A DNA stretch of 64,000 nt from positions 18,650 to 82,649 of the forward strand of contig NZ_JBHMIM010000029.1 in the NCBI RefSeq assembly GCF_048060115.1, given 5' to 3'. A program made the translations under genes and the position numbers. The notes under the pieces were generated by a model. The model was not told where the DNA came from. It ran no database searches and worked only from the letters and a program-made list of their open reading frames with translations. This document shows, piece after piece, positions 1 to 9,244 of the stretch. The stretch is from Micromonospora_E sp048060115 (GTDB lineage: Bacteria; Actinomycetota; Actinomycetes; Mycobacteriales; Micromonosporaceae). Position 1 is the first letter of the stretch, and every line of letters begins with the position of its first letter.

Positions 1-1
1 C

Positions 2-2665
2 GGACCGTCCGCCGCCGCGACCGGTCGGGTGCACCGCGACGGGTACGGCGTACCGCACCTGTGGGCGGCCGACGTCGACGCGTTGGCGTACCTGCAGGGG
101 CACACCGCGGCTGTCGACCGGGCCTGGCAGATCGAGGTCGAACGGTGGCGCTCGGAGGGTGCGCTGGCCAGCCGGCTCGGCTCCGCCGAGGTCGGTTGGG
201 ATCGGTTCGCCCGCCGGGTACGCCTCGACGACACCGCGCGGCGGTGCTTCCACCAGCTCGACCCGGCGACCAAGCGGTGGATCGGCACCTATGTGGACGG
301 GGTCAACGACGGGCTGGCCGCTGGCGCGGCGGCGGCACCCGAGTTCGCCGAAACCGGCACCACAGCCGGCAGGTGGCGACCGTGGACACCGCTCGGGGTC
401 TTCCTGGTGCAGCATGTGCTCTTCGGCACCTTCGGCAACAAGCTGTGGCGCGCGCACGTCGACGCCACGCTCGGCCCGGACGCCGTTGAGCTTTTCGCCA
501 TGGAGCCGCCGGTGGCGTCGGGCAGCAACGCCTGGGCGGTGGCCGCAGGCCACAGCGGCACCGGGGCACCGATGATCGCCGGGGACCCGCACCGCATCCT
601 CGAACTACCCAACGTCTATCACCAGGTGCAGTTGAGCTGCCCCGAGTTCGACGTCGTCGGGTTCGCCTTCCCCGGCGTACCCGGGTTGCCGCACTTCGGG
701 CACGCCGGGGCCGTCGCCTGGGCGATCACCAACGCGATGGCCGACTACCAGGACCTGTACCGCGAACACTTGCGCCACGTCGACGGACAGGTGCTGGTCC
801 GGGAGGCCGACGGCTGGTCGCCGGCGTCGACGCACACCGAGCTGATCGAGGTCCGCGACGCCGAGCCGGTACCGGTGGAGATCATCGAGACGCCACGTGG
901 TCCGGTGGTCGACATCAACCGGCACACCGGGGAGGGGATCAGCCTGCGTACGCCGAGCCGGGTCGACGGCGCGCTCGGCTTCGACGCGCTGCTGCCGCTG
1001 CTGCGTGCCCGCGATGTCGACGACGTCGCGCAGGCGTTGCGCCGCTGGGTGGAGCCGGTCAACAGCGTGCTGGTCGCCGACCGCAGCGGCACGGTCCGCC
1101 GGCTGGTCGCCGGTCGGGTGCCGGTCCGCGACGGACGCTGCCGGCAGGTACCGGTGCCCGGGTGGGATCCGCGGTACGCCTGGCAGACCGGCTACGCCCC
1201 GCTGCCCGCCGCCGAGGTGCAGACCGTGGTGGTCAACGCCAACGACCGCCGCCCGGGTGACACCGACGGTCTCGGCACCGACTTCGCCCCGCCGCACCGG
1301 GCCCGACGGATCCGGTCGCTGGTCGAGCAGGGCACCGACCCCGCGACGGTGCACGCCGACACCTGGGTCGCAGCCGACGGGCTACGCCGGCTGCTGCGCG
1401 GTCTGGACCTTGGCGACCAGCCCGCCGCGGCGCACCGGCTGCGCGACCAACTGCTCCGCTGGGACGGCGCGATGGCCGCCGACAGCGTCGAAGCGGGCAC
1501 GTTCGCCGCCTGGCGGGCGGCGTTGGTCCGGCTGCTGCACGCCGAGCCTTGTCTGCGGCCGCTTGACGCCGACGCCGGGTTCGACGGGCTGTTCGCACCA
1601 TGGCTCGACCCGGTCGGCCGGATCGGACTGGCCCTCGATCAGGTGCTCGACGGACTGTCCCGCCTTGGCGGCGACCCGGCGCGGTGCGCCGTGGCCGCGC
1701 TGGTGGAGATCGCCGCCGGCCCGCCGCCCGGGCCGTGGGGCGAACGGCACCTGCTGCATCCGATCCGGGTGCTACCCGGCCCGGCCGACCCGGCGACCGG
1801 CACCCTCGGCGGACCGGTGACGCTCAGTGGTGACACCGACTGCGTGCTCGCCACCTCCAGCGTCCCCGGGGTCTCCGACGTCTGCTGGCGCGGGCCGGTG
1901 GCCCGCTACGTCTGGGATCTGGCCGACCCGGCCGCCAGCCGCTGGGTGGTGCCGTTCGGCGCGTCCGGACGTCCCGGCGACCGGCACTTCGCCGACCAGT
2001 TGCCCCGCTGGGCGGCCGGAGAGTTGCTTCCGGTCTCCCGGATCCAATGGCGTCCGACTGGCACCGGCTCCATGGTGCCCACCGTCTACGCGCGACAGCT
2101 GCCGGGCATCGGCCGGTTCAGCCTGGCGGTGCTCGACCCCGAGGCAGATCTCGACCTGGTGTTCCGCTGGGTCACCGAGCCTCGGGCCCGGTTCTGGGGA
2201 ATGACCGGGCACTCGCGGGAACAGGTGGGCGAGATCTACCGGTTCATCGACGGACTGGCCTCGCACCACGCCTACCTGATGTACGTCGACGACGAGCCGG
2301 TCGGCATCTTCCAGACCTACGAACCCGCCGAGGACCCGCTGGGCGAGCACTATCCGGTGCGGACCGGTGACGTCGGGATCCATCTGTTCCTGGCACCGGC
2401 ACCACGCCCGGTCACCGGGTTCACCGACGCGGTGGCGGCCGCGTTCATCGGGCACCTGTTCGACGATCCGGCCCGGCGACGAATCGTCATCGAGCCGGAC
2501 GTACGCAACGACCGGGCGTTGCGGCGATGGAAGCGGCTGGGCTTCGTCTTCGACACCCAGCTGGAGCTGGCCGACAAGAGTGCCCAGCTGGCTTTCCTGA
2601 CCCGGGACGCCTTCCGAGCGGGCGGACCCGCAGCCGACGTACGATCGCCAGATGACCGCAACTGA
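2..2665 (+). CDS. Penicillin acylase fused to IucB-type N-acyltransferase (5' partial)
   Basis: The reading frame is open to the left edge, so the true start lies outside; the first start codon inside is GTG 29. The first ~680 residues are a penicillin/acyl-homoserine-lactone-acylase-type Ntn hydrolase. The SNAWAV motif (Ser about residue 166 counted from GTG 29) matches the N-terminal nucleophile exposed when such precursors cut themselves into alpha and beta chains. Residues ~690-870 form a GNAT domain of the IucB/RhbD type, with the conserved EPDVRN stretch and the WKRLGF turn; that family acylates hydroxylamines in hydroxamate siderophore synthesis. I infer a role in siderophore acyl-chain editing or attachment, but no other siderophore gene is visible. 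It overlaps the next gene by 14 bp, so the two are probably co-translated. Confidence 0.8.
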   Translation, partial: GPSAAATGRVHRDGYGVPHLWAADVDALAYLQGHTAAVDRAWQIEVERWRSEGALASRLGSAEVGWDRFARRVRLDDTARRCFHQLDPATKRWIGTYVDGVNDGLAAGAAAAPEFAETGTTAGRWRPWTPLGVFLVQHVLFGTFGNKLWRAHVDATLGPDAVELFAMEPPVASGSNAWAVAAGHSGTGAPMIAGDPHRILELPNVYHQVQLSCPEFDVVGFAFPGVPGLPHFGHAGAVAWAITNAMADYQDLYREHLRHVDGQVLVREADGWSPASTHTELIEVRDAEPVPVEIIETPRGPVVDINRHTGEGISLRTPSRVDGALGFDALLPLLRARDVDDVAQALRRWVEPVNSVLVADRSGTVRRLVAGRVPVRDGRCRQVPVPGWDPRYAWQTGYAPLPAAEVQTVVVNANDRRPGDTDGLGTDFAPPHRARRIRSLVEQGTDPATVHADTWVAADGLRRLLRGLDLGDQPAAAHRLRDQLLRWDGAMAADSVEAGTFAAWRAALVRLLHAEPCLRPLDADAGFDGLFAPWLDPVGRIGLALDQVLDGLSRLGGDPARCAVAALVEIAAGPPPGPWGERHLLHPIRVLPGPADPATGTLGGPVTLSGDTDCVLATSSVPGVSDVCWRGPVARYVWDLADPAASRWVVPFGASGRPGDRHFADQLPRWAAGELLPVSRIQWRPTGTGSMVPTVYARQLPGIGRFSLAVLDPEADLDLVFRWVTEPRARFWGMTGHSREQVGEIYRFIDGLASHHAYLMYVDDEPVGIFQTYEPAEDPLGEHYPVRTGDVGIHLFLAPAPRPVTGFTDAVAAAFIGHLFDDPARRRIVIEPDVRNDRALRRWKRLGFVFDTQLELADKSAQLAFLTRDAFRAGGPAADVRSPDDRN

Positions 2666-3458
2666 GCAGCCGCGACCTGCGGCGGTGGCGGCCCGGGTGC
2701 TGGCCGCTGATCCGCAGCTCGCCGGGCTGCGCCGGTCGCTGGAGTTCTACTACGGCGACCCCGGACGCGACACCGCGATGGACCTGCTCTATCGACGGTT
2801 CGTCGGAGCGGGCGACCTGGTCTTCGACATCGGTGCGCACGTCGGCGACCGGGTGGGCAGCTTCCGGCGCCTCGGCGCCCGGGTCGTGGCGGTGGAGCCG
2901 CAGCCGTTGTGCGCCCGCGCGGTGCGGCTGGTCTACGCCGACGACCCGGCGGTGTCGGTGGTGCAGGCAGCGTGCGGTGACAAGGTCGGGTCGGTACGGA
3001 TGTACATCAACTCCGCGAACCCCACCGTCTCCACCGCGTCGGCGGAGTTCGTCGAGGCCGCCGACGGCGCCAACGGCTGGTCCGACCAGGTGTGGGACAC
3101 CGAACTCGACGTGCCGGTCACCACCATCGCCAGCCTGGTCGCCGAGCACGGACCGCCGGCGTTCGTCAAAATCGACGTGGAGGGGTTCGAGGAGGCCGTC
3201 CTCGCCGGGCTGCACGACCCGGTGCCCGCGCTGTCCTTCGAGTTCACCACCATCCAGCGCGACACCGCGCTACGTTGCCTGCGCCGGCTGGCCACGCTCG
3301 GCGACTACCGGTTCGACGTCGCGCTCGGCGAGAGCCAACGGCTGACCTTCGACCGCTGGCTGACCGGCGCCCAGATGGAAGCACACCTACGGGAACTGCC
3401 GCAGGCGGCCAACGCCGGCGATGTCTATGCGGTCCTGCTGCCAGCCCGTAGCCGCTGA
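2652..3458 (+). CDS. FkbM-family SAM-dependent methyltransferase
   Basis: 268 aa. The SAM-binding loop is visible as DIGAHVGDRVG around residue 57, followed by VAVEPQP. The FkbM hallmark KIDVEGFEEAVLAG lies near residue 175. The family methylates hydroxyl groups of sugars, polyketides and other small molecules; the substrate here is not evident. The ATG at 2652 lies inside the end of the acylase/acyltransferase gene, so the two are likely translationally coupled and may act on the same product. The 3' end overlaps the convergent CDP-alcohol phosphatidyltransferase gene by 34 bp. Confidence 0.85.
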   Translation: MTATEQPRPAAVAARVLAADPQLAGLRRSLEFYYGDPGRDTAMDLLYRRFVGAGDLVFDIGAHVGDRVGSFRRLGARVVAVEPQPLCARAVRLVYADDPAVSVVQAACGDKVGSVRMYINSANPTVSTASAEFVEAADGANGWSDQVWDTELDVPVTTIASLVAEHGPPAFVKIDVEGFEEAVLAGLHDPVPALSFEFTTIQRDTALRCLRRLATLGDYRFDVALGESQRLTFDRWLTGAQMEAHLRELPQAANAGDVYAVLLPARSR

Positions 3459-4237
3459 TCCGACGCCGGCTCGGCGTGGCACCGGCCGGTCGACGGTCCC
3501 GGACCGACCTGGCCGGCGGCCAGCGTCTGCCGATTGCCCCACAGCCAGTGCACGTCGCGGCCGAACGACCAGACCAGCGCCGCCAGGACGGCCCCCACCA
3601 ACGCTGTGACCAGCATCGCCGGGGCGATGCCGGCGGCCGCCACGACCAGCACGACGCCCTGCGTGGCGGCAACCGTCTTACGGCTGAACCGGGGCGGCAA
3701 CGGTGCCCGCAGCCACGGCCAGACCCGGGCCGCCGCGCCGAACACGTAGCGGAAGACGCCGATCGCCAGCGCCCACCAGCCGACGCTCGCCGCCACGAAC
3801 ACACTCAACGCCAGCACCAGCGCCGAGTCGGTCTCCATGTCGAAGCGGGCACCGAGGCGCGAGCAGGTGCCGGTACGTCGCGCGACCTGACCGTCGACAC
3901 CGTCGAGTGCCAGCGCCACCGCTGCCATGGCCACCAGCAGTGCCACCGGGACCGGCTGCAAGAACGAGTCGGCCACCAACGCCGTCACGGCACCGATCAG
4001 CGTGCCCCGGGCCAAGGTGACGGTGTCGGCCGGGCCCCAGCCGGTCACCTCGGGCTGTTGCATCGCCCGGATGAGCAGCGCCCAGGTGGCCACGCCGTAC
4101 GCCAGCCCGGCCAGCCAACCGGCGATCCCGAGTCCGCTGACCGCCGCCAGCGTCATCAGCACCGCGATCTGGACCAGCAGCCCGATGCTCGGCGCGTGCA
4201 CCGATCGGATCGTCTCACTACGCACACTTACCGTCAC
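3425..4237 (-). CDS. CDP-alcohol phosphatidyltransferase family membrane protein
   Basis: 270 aa. The complete family signature D-x2-DG-x2-AR-x8-G-x3-D-x3-D is present, running from DGVDGQVAR to DMETD, in an early-middle hydrophobic segment. Several further hydrophobic helices mark an integral membrane enzyme. Members transfer a phosphoalcohol group from a CDP-alcohol to an acceptor alcohol in phospholipid synthesis (for example PgsA); the acceptor cannot be told from sequence. The GTG start at 4237 has a GGAGG four bases upstream. It stands apart from its minus-strand neighbour by ~180 bp containing a hairpin, so it probably has its own promoter. Confidence 0.85.
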   Translation of the reverse strand: MTVSVRSETIRSVHAPSIGLLVQIAVLMTLAAVSGLGIAGWLAGLAYGVATWALLIRAMQQPEVTGWGPADTVTLARGTLIGAVTALVADSFLQPVPVALLVAMAAVALALDGVDGQVARRTGTCSRLGARFDMETDSALVLALSVFVAASVGWWALAIGVFRYVFGAAARVWPWLRAPLPPRFSRKTVAATQGVVLVVAAAGIAPAMLVTALVGAVLAALVWSFGRDVHWLWGNRQTLAAGQVGPGPSTGRCHAEPASDQRLRAGSRTA

Positions 4238-4373
4238 TGTTCCTCCGTCACCGATCGGCCACCGCCGCCGCCCGCGTCAGTGCCATATCCCCACCCACGG
4301 CGAATCGGCGCGAACAGTTCACCGATTGGTTCGGCAATCGCGCGACACCGCCGATCCCCGTCGTTCGCCGCTG

Positions 4374-4403
4374 CTGCTGGTGAGCGAAGGATCTCACCAG
4401 CAG
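4374..4403 (-). terminator. Hairpin terminator after the DUF2231 gene
   Basis: A perfect 11-bp inverted repeat (CTGCTGGTGAG / CTCACCAGCAG) with an 8-base loop lies 15 bp beyond the DUF2231 stop codon. There is no U tract, as is usual in actinomycetes. Confidence 0.6.
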
Positions 4404-4418
4404 ACAGCCCTCGCACTG

Positions 4419-4922
4419 TCAGTAACCGGTCCAGACCGCCTTCGCACCTGTGTCGCCGGCACTCACCACAAAGTAGATGCTTACCCCCGCGGCGAGGATA
4501 ACTACACCTTTCACCACCAGTACCAGCGCCCCGCTGCGCGGCGCGGCGGCCGCACTGCCGGCCGCCGCCGCGACCCGCGGCGCTACCAGGTAGACCAGTG
4601 CCAGGGTGGCGAGCCCCAGCACGATCGCGGCCATCAGCGTCAGGTTGCCCAACTGCTCATGCTCCTCGATCACCGGGAGGAAACTCTCGGTGATCCGGCC
4701 AGCCTCCTCCATCCGGTTGAAGAACGCATCCCCGGAGAGCTTTGTGACCAGCGCGGAGACCGGTGCCACGACGGCGAGTGCGGCCAGTACCCAACGGGTG
4801 TGCGGGCGCAGGGCCGGTACCAGTGAGTACGCCACCGCCAGCAGCGCCAGCAGCGGTACAAAAACCACCGCCGCGTGCACCAGCAGTGGATGGGCGGGGA
4901 TTCCCGCGACTTCCTCGAACAT
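4419..4922 (-). CDS. DUF2231 membrane protein
   Basis: 167 aa from the ATG at 4922, chosen because GAGGAGG lies just upstream; the longer upstream frame has no such site. The N-terminal GIPAHPLLVHAAVVFVPL is typical of DUF2231, with the conserved HPxxVH motif and four predicted transmembrane helices. The middle VIEEHEQLGNLTL loop carries another conserved histidine. The family's function is not established, though members often occur near respiratory genes. Here it follows ctaD on the same strand after 111 bp, so a respiratory-membrane role and co-transcription are plausible. Confidence 0.8.
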   Translation of the reverse strand: MFEEVAGIPAHPLLVHAAVVFVPLLALLAVAYSLVPALRPHTRWVLAALAVVAPVSALVTKLSGDAFFNRMEEAGRITESFLPVIEEHEQLGNLTLMAAIVLGLATLALVYLVAPRVAAAAGSAAAAPRSGALVLVVKGVVILAAGVSIYFVVSAGDTGAKAVWTGY

Positions 4923-5033
4923 CTGCGCCTCCTCAGTGGCGGACCACGGCGATCGCGGCGACCAGGGATCGGAGGCTAGCGCACCCCGACCAGGCACGGC
5001 AGCCGCGACCCGGTGGTCGCCAGCACCGCACGG

Positions 5034-7034
5034 TCATGCCGAGTCGCCGGGTGCGGAGTCGTCGTCTGCAGACGGCCGCCGCCACCGCTGCATCTGCGGC
5101 CCCCGCTGCGCACCGAGGGGATCCTCGGGCTCGGTCGTGTGTTCGAAGCTCGGCCGACGCACCTCTTCCAGCCGGGGAATCTGGACGGCCCGGGCACCGG
5201 ACACCGGGTCGGGCTCGAAGGTGATCAACCCGGCCGGTCCCTGGGCCGTGCCGCGCCGGACGGCGCGCTGGTCGGCGGTTTCCCGGCGCAGTTCGTCAGC
5301 CAGATGCTGGGGCGGCTCGGTGTCGCGTTGCGGCAGATCACGACCGAGGTCGGAGACCCGGGCACCGTACTTGGCCTCGAATGCCGGACGCTCGGATCGG
5401 ATCCGCGGCAGCCGGTCGAAGTTGCGCAGCGGCGGCGGGCAGGTGGTGGCCCACTCCAGCGAGTTGCCGAAACCCCACGGGTCGTGCACGGTCACCTGTT
5501 CACCGAAGCGGTACGACTTCCAGACGTTCCAGATGAAGAACAGGGTCGAGGCGCCGAGCACGAACGACCCGACGGTCGAGATCATGTTCAGAACGGTGAA
5601 TCCATCGGTGGTCAGGTAGTCGGCGTACCGGCGAGGCATGCCTTCGTTGCCGAGCCAGTGCTGGATCAGGAAGGTCGCGTGGAATCCGATGAACATCGTC
5701 CAGAAGTGCATCTTGCCGAGCCGTTCGTCGAGCAGCCGGCCGGTCATCTTGGGAAACCAGAAGTAGACACCGCCGAAAGCGGCGAAGACGATCGTCCCGA
5801 ACAGCACGTAGTGGAAATGCGCAACGACGAAGTACGTGTCGGTGACGTGGAAGTCGATCGGCGGACTGGCCAGCAGCACCCCGGTGAGCCCACCGAGCAG
5901 GAAGGTGACCAGGAAGCCGACGGCGAACAGCATCGGTGTCTCGAAGGACAGCTGTCCTTTCCACATCGTGCCGATCCAGTTGAAGAACTTGATGCCGGTC
6001 GGCACCGCGATCAGGAAGCTGAGCATGGCAAAGAAGGGCAGTAGCACCTGGCCGGTGCCGAACATATGGTGTGCCCAGACGCTCATCGACAGCGCGGCGA
6101 TCGCGATCGTCGCGGCCACCAGGCCCTTGTAGCCGAAGATCGGTTTGCGAGAGAAGACGGGAATGATCTCGCTGATGATGCCGAAGAACGGCAGCGCGAC
6201 GATGTACACCTCGGGGTGACCGAAGAACCAGAACAGGTGCTGCCACAACATCGGGCCGCCGGTCTGCGGGTCGTAGACGTGCGCGCCAAGCAACCGGTCG
6301 GCGAGCAGCGCCAGCAGCGCGGCGGCCAGCAACGGAAACACCAGGACGACCAACAGCGCGGTGATCAGGATGTTCCAGGTGAAGATCGGCATCCGGAACA
6401 TCGTCATCCCGGGTGCCCGCAGGGTGACGATGGTGGCGATCAGGTTCACCGAGCCGAGGATCGTGCCGAGCCCGGAGATCACCAGGCCGACGATCCACAA
6501 GTTCGCCCCGACTCCCGGGCTGTGTTCCATCCGGCTCAGCGGCGTGTAGGCGAACCAGCCGAAGTCGGCCGCACCGCCCGGAGTGAGGAAGCCACCCATG
6601 ACCAGCAGACCACCGAGCAGGTACAGCCAGTACGCCAGGGCGTTGAGCCGGGGGAACGAGACGTCCGGGGCACCGATCTGCAGTGGTACCAGGTAGTTCG
6701 CGAACCCGAAGACCAGCGGGGTCGCGAACAACAGCATCATGATCGTGCCGTGCATGGTGAACAGTTGGTTGTACTGCTCCGGAGAGAGCAACTGCGTCCC
6801 CGGGCGGGCGAGTTCGGCCCGCATCAGCAGGGCCATCACGCCGCCGGCGACGAAGAAGCCAAACGAGGTGCTCAGATAGAGCAGACCGATCTGTTTGGCG
6901 TCGGTGGTCCGCAACAGCCGGGTCAGCGAGTTGCCCGGGACCGCCGGACGCACCGGCCCGGGGAACCCGCCGGTGGCTCCGATCGCGAGCGGACGCACGG
7001 GTACCAACAGTTCCGTACCGGTCTGCTCCGCCAT
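5034..7034 (-). CDS. ctaD: Cytochrome c oxidase subunit I (aa3 type)
   Basis: 666 aa from ATG 7034, preceded by GGGAGAGG. This is the catalytic heme-copper subunit that reduces oxygen to water and pumps protons in the cytoplasmic membrane. Visible hallmarks: the HPEVY motif with the cross-linked His-Tyr pair, the copper-B histidine pair in VWAHHMFG, and HFHYVLFGT with the low- and high-spin heme ligands. Twelve hydrophobic helices fit the family. The protein runs about 90 residues past the last helix into a charged cytoplasmic tail (from WATTCPPPLRNFDR onward) that is Pro-, Arg- and Glu-rich. Other oxidase subunits are not adjacent, which is common for ctaD in actinobacteria. Confidence 0.95.
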   Translation of the reverse strand: MAEQTGTELLVPVRPLAIGATGGFPGPVRPAVPGNSLTRLLRTTDAKQIGLLYLSTSFGFFVAGGVMALLMRAELARPGTQLLSPEQYNQLFTMHGTIMMLLFATPLVFGFANYLVPLQIGAPDVSFPRLNALAYWLYLLGGLLVMGGFLTPGGAADFGWFAYTPLSRMEHSPGVGANLWIVGLVISGLGTILGSVNLIATIVTLRAPGMTMFRMPIFTWNILITALLVVLVFPLLAAALLALLADRLLGAHVYDPQTGGPMLWQHLFWFFGHPEVYIVALPFFGIISEIIPVFSRKPIFGYKGLVAATIAIAALSMSVWAHHMFGTGQVLLPFFAMLSFLIAVPTGIKFFNWIGTMWKGQLSFETPMLFAVGFLVTFLLGGLTGVLLASPPIDFHVTDTYFVVAHFHYVLFGTIVFAAFGGVYFWFPKMTGRLLDERLGKMHFWTMFIGFHATFLIQHWLGNEGMPRRYADYLTTDGFTVLNMISTVGSFVLGASTLFFIWNVWKSYRFGEQVTVHDPWGFGNSLEWATTCPPPLRNFDRLPRIRSERPAFEAKYGARVSDLGRDLPQRDTEPPQHLADELRRETADQRAVRRGTAQGPAGLITFEPDPVSGARAVQIPRLEEVRRPSFEHTTEPEDPLGAQRGPQMQRWRRPSADDDSAPGDSA

Positions 7035-7140
7035 GGCCGCCTCTCCCGACACCACCCGGATCGACCGTAACCTGCTAAACAGCCTGTTGAGACGGTAAAT
7101 CAGGATTAGTTGTGCCAGGTACGGCGGCGGACCTACCGGG

Positions 7141-7986
7141 TCACCGGACCGCCCGACGGGTGAAGGCGCGCAGCGCGGCGACGGTGGCGGCGGCGGCCAC
7201 CGCGGTCAGGACCAGCAGGCACAGGGCGATCGGCAGGTGAGTCACGTGCGGTGCCATCGCCGCACGCAACGCCTCGGACGCGTACGTCATCGGGTTGACC
7301 GCCGTGGCTACCTGGAACCATGGAATCTCCGCCAACCGTTGCCATGGGTAGTGCACGCAGCCGGTCCAGATGATCGGAGTCACGACCAGTGAGAAGGCGG
7401 CCTGGATGCGTTGCAGCGGCAACACCGTCGCCAGGGTCATACCCAACGCCGCACCCACCCACCCGGTGAGCAGCACCACCAGCAACGACAACGGCAGCAC
7501 CGACCAGTCACCCGGGGCCGAGCCGACCACCAGGGCGCCCAGCGGATAGACGAGCACTGCCGCGAACAACCCACGTAGCGTGGCGACGACCAGCTTGCCC
7601 ACCGCCACCAGCGCGGTCGGCAGCGGGGACAGCAACCGGTCCTCGATCTCCCGGGTGAAGCCGAACTCCTTGACCAACGGCACCGCCACGCTCTGCAGGG
7701 AGGTGGTGAAGGTGGCGAGCGCCACCGTACCCGGCAGTAGTATGTCCGCGAATCCGGCGCCCACGATCCCCTGCATGGTCAACACCCGGGTGAAGACGAA
7801 CAACATGAACAGCGGGGTCATCAGGACCTGGGCGAGGACGAACCAGATGTCCTTGCCGGAGACGAACAGGTCCCGCAGCAGAATGGCGCCGAAGGCCCGT
7901 GCGACCGGCGGTCGCTGGCGTGCCTCGACGGCGGGCACTGCGGCCGTGGGAACCGACGGAGTCGACGCCGTGTCGATCGTGCTCAA
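7141..7986 (-). CDS. ABC-2 type transporter permease (DrrB-like)
   Basis: 281 aa with six hydrophobic segments in the ABC-2 permease pattern. The central region (FGFTREIEDRLLSPLPTALVAVGK) resembles DrrB/NodJ-type permeases, which export drugs, lipids or polysaccharides. The start codon is TTG at 7986, and the ATPase stop overlaps it (TTGA), so the pair is translationally coupled. It is the last gene of the nine-gene minus-strand group begun by the polyketide synthases. I infer export of that pathway's product or self-resistance. Confidence 0.87.
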   Translation of the reverse strand: MSTIDTASTPSVPTAAVPAVEARQRPPVARAFGAILLRDLFVSGKDIWFVLAQVLMTPLFMLFVFTRVLTMQGIVGAGFADILLPGTVALATFTTSLQSVAVPLVKEFGFTREIEDRLLSPLPTALVAVGKLVVATLRGLFAAVLVYPLGALVVGSAPGDWSVLPLSLLVVLLTGWVGAALGMTLATVLPLQRIQAAFSLVVTPIIWTGCVHYPWQRLAEIPWFQVATAVNPMTYASEALRAAMAPHVTHLPIALCLLVLTAVAAAATVAALRAFTRRAVR

Positions 7987-9230
7987 CGGATCTCCTTGCC
8001 GGTCAGGGTGAGGAACAGGTCTTCCAGACCCGGCTTGCCGATGTGCACGTCGGTCAGCTGGCCAGAGCGTCCGGCCAGCACGGTCAGCGCCGGCCCGAGA
8101 ATCGCGGCTGGGTCGGCGTCCAGTTGCAACCGGAGCCGGACCTCGGCCGCTGGACCGGCTGGCGCGGCAGCGGCGAACAGCTCGGCGAAGCGCGGGGTGG
8201 ACCGGGCGGCGGCGATCTTCGCGGCGATCCGGGGATCGGACCGGGCGGCGGCGATCTTCGCCGCGATGGCGGGATCCGCCGCGAGCGCCGCCAGTCCGGG
8301 GCGGCCGGCGCCGGCCGCCCCGCCCGGACGCGGACCGGCGGCCGGCTCACCGCCCGTGCCGACCTCCCCGGTACGCACCCCGTCGAGCGCGGTGAGCGCG
8401 GCGAGCAGACCGGTCGCGTCATCACCCGGCCCGGGTCGCACGGTCAGGTCGAGTACCGCCCGCCCAGTGAGACCGCGTAGCAGATTGGCCGGCGTGTCCA
8501 GCGCGAGCAGCCGGCCGTGGTCGACGATCACCACCCGATCGGCCAGCTCGGCGACCTCGCCCATCTCGTGACTGGTCAGCACCACCGTGACGCCCCGCTC
8601 GCGCAACTGCCGGATCCGGGTCCGGATCAGCAGTCGGGCCTGCGGCTCCAGTCCGTTGGTCGGCTCGTCGAGGAAGAGCACCCGGGGGTCGTGCATCAAG
8701 GCGCGGGCGATCATCAGGCGCTGCGCCATCCCGCCGGAGAAGAAGTCGACCCGCGAGTCGGCCTGCCGGTCCAGACCGAACTCGGTCAACAGCCGCTGCG
8801 CCCGGTCCTGCCGCTCGACGCGCCGTACCCCGTGGTAGGCGGCGTGATAGAGCAGATTCTGACGCGGGGTCAGCGACCGGTCCAGGTTGTTGTACTGGGG
8901 AACGACGGCGAACCGGGTCCGGGCCACCACCGGGTGGCGGGACACGTCCACCCCGTCCACCCGCGCGGTTCCCGAAGTCGCCCGGATCGTGGTGGTGAGT
9001 ACGCCGACCGTGGTGGACTTGCCGGCACCGTTCGGCCCGAGCAGGCCGAGCACCTCTCCGGGCCGCACCGCGAAGGAGAGTCCGTCGATCGCGTTCACTT
9101 CCTGCCCTGGATACCGTTTCACCAGGTCGACGACCTCTACCGCCGGCACGACGCCGGCCTGGTGCTCGGTCGGCGGTGATGTGGCGGTCGCGGAGCCGTC
9201 GATCATCGGTTGGGTGCCGGTACTCGACAT
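7983..9230 (-). CDS. ABC transporter ATP-binding protein (DrrA-like)
   Basis: 415 aa from ATG 9230 with AGGAGAGG upstream; an upstream extension in the same frame reads through the esterase gene and is rejected. Walker A is GPNGAGKSTT, the signature is FSGGMAQRL, Walker B is VLFLDEP, and the switch histidine is in LTSHEM. The end (LEDLFLTLTGKEIR) is the DUF4162-type tail of DrrA exporters. Unusually, between the ATPase core and this tail there is an Ala-rich insert in which DPxIAAKIAAARS occurs twice in tandem, then a third diverged copy. It is coupled to the permease gene by a 4-bp overlap and lies 14 bp after the esterase gene. Confidence 0.92.
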   Translation of the reverse strand: MSSTGTQPMIDGSATATSPPTEHQAGVVPAVEVVDLVKRYPGQEVNAIDGLSFAVRPGEVLGLLGPNGAGKSTTVGVLTTTIRATSGTARVDGVDVSRHPVVARTRFAVVPQYNNLDRSLTPRQNLLYHAAYHGVRRVERQDRAQRLLTEFGLDRQADSRVDFFSGGMAQRLMIARALMHDPRVLFLDEPTNGLEPQARLLIRTRIRQLRERGVTVVLTSHEMGEVAELADRVVIVDHGRLLALDTPANLLRGLTGRAVLDLTVRPGPGDDATGLLAALTALDGVRTGEVGTGGEPAAGPRPGGAAGAGRPGLAALAADPAIAAKIAAARSDPRIAAKIAAARSTPRFAELFAAAAPAGPAAEVRLRLQLDADPAAILGPALTVLAGRSGQLTDVHIGKPGLEDLFLTLTGKEIR

Positions 9231-9244
9231 CTGGCCTCTCCTGA

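Noticed and set aside
5013..7070. Plus-strand open frames over ctaD
   Set aside because: The minus strand encodes an unmistakable oxidase subunit I; these frames are GC-skew shadows with no recognisable domain.
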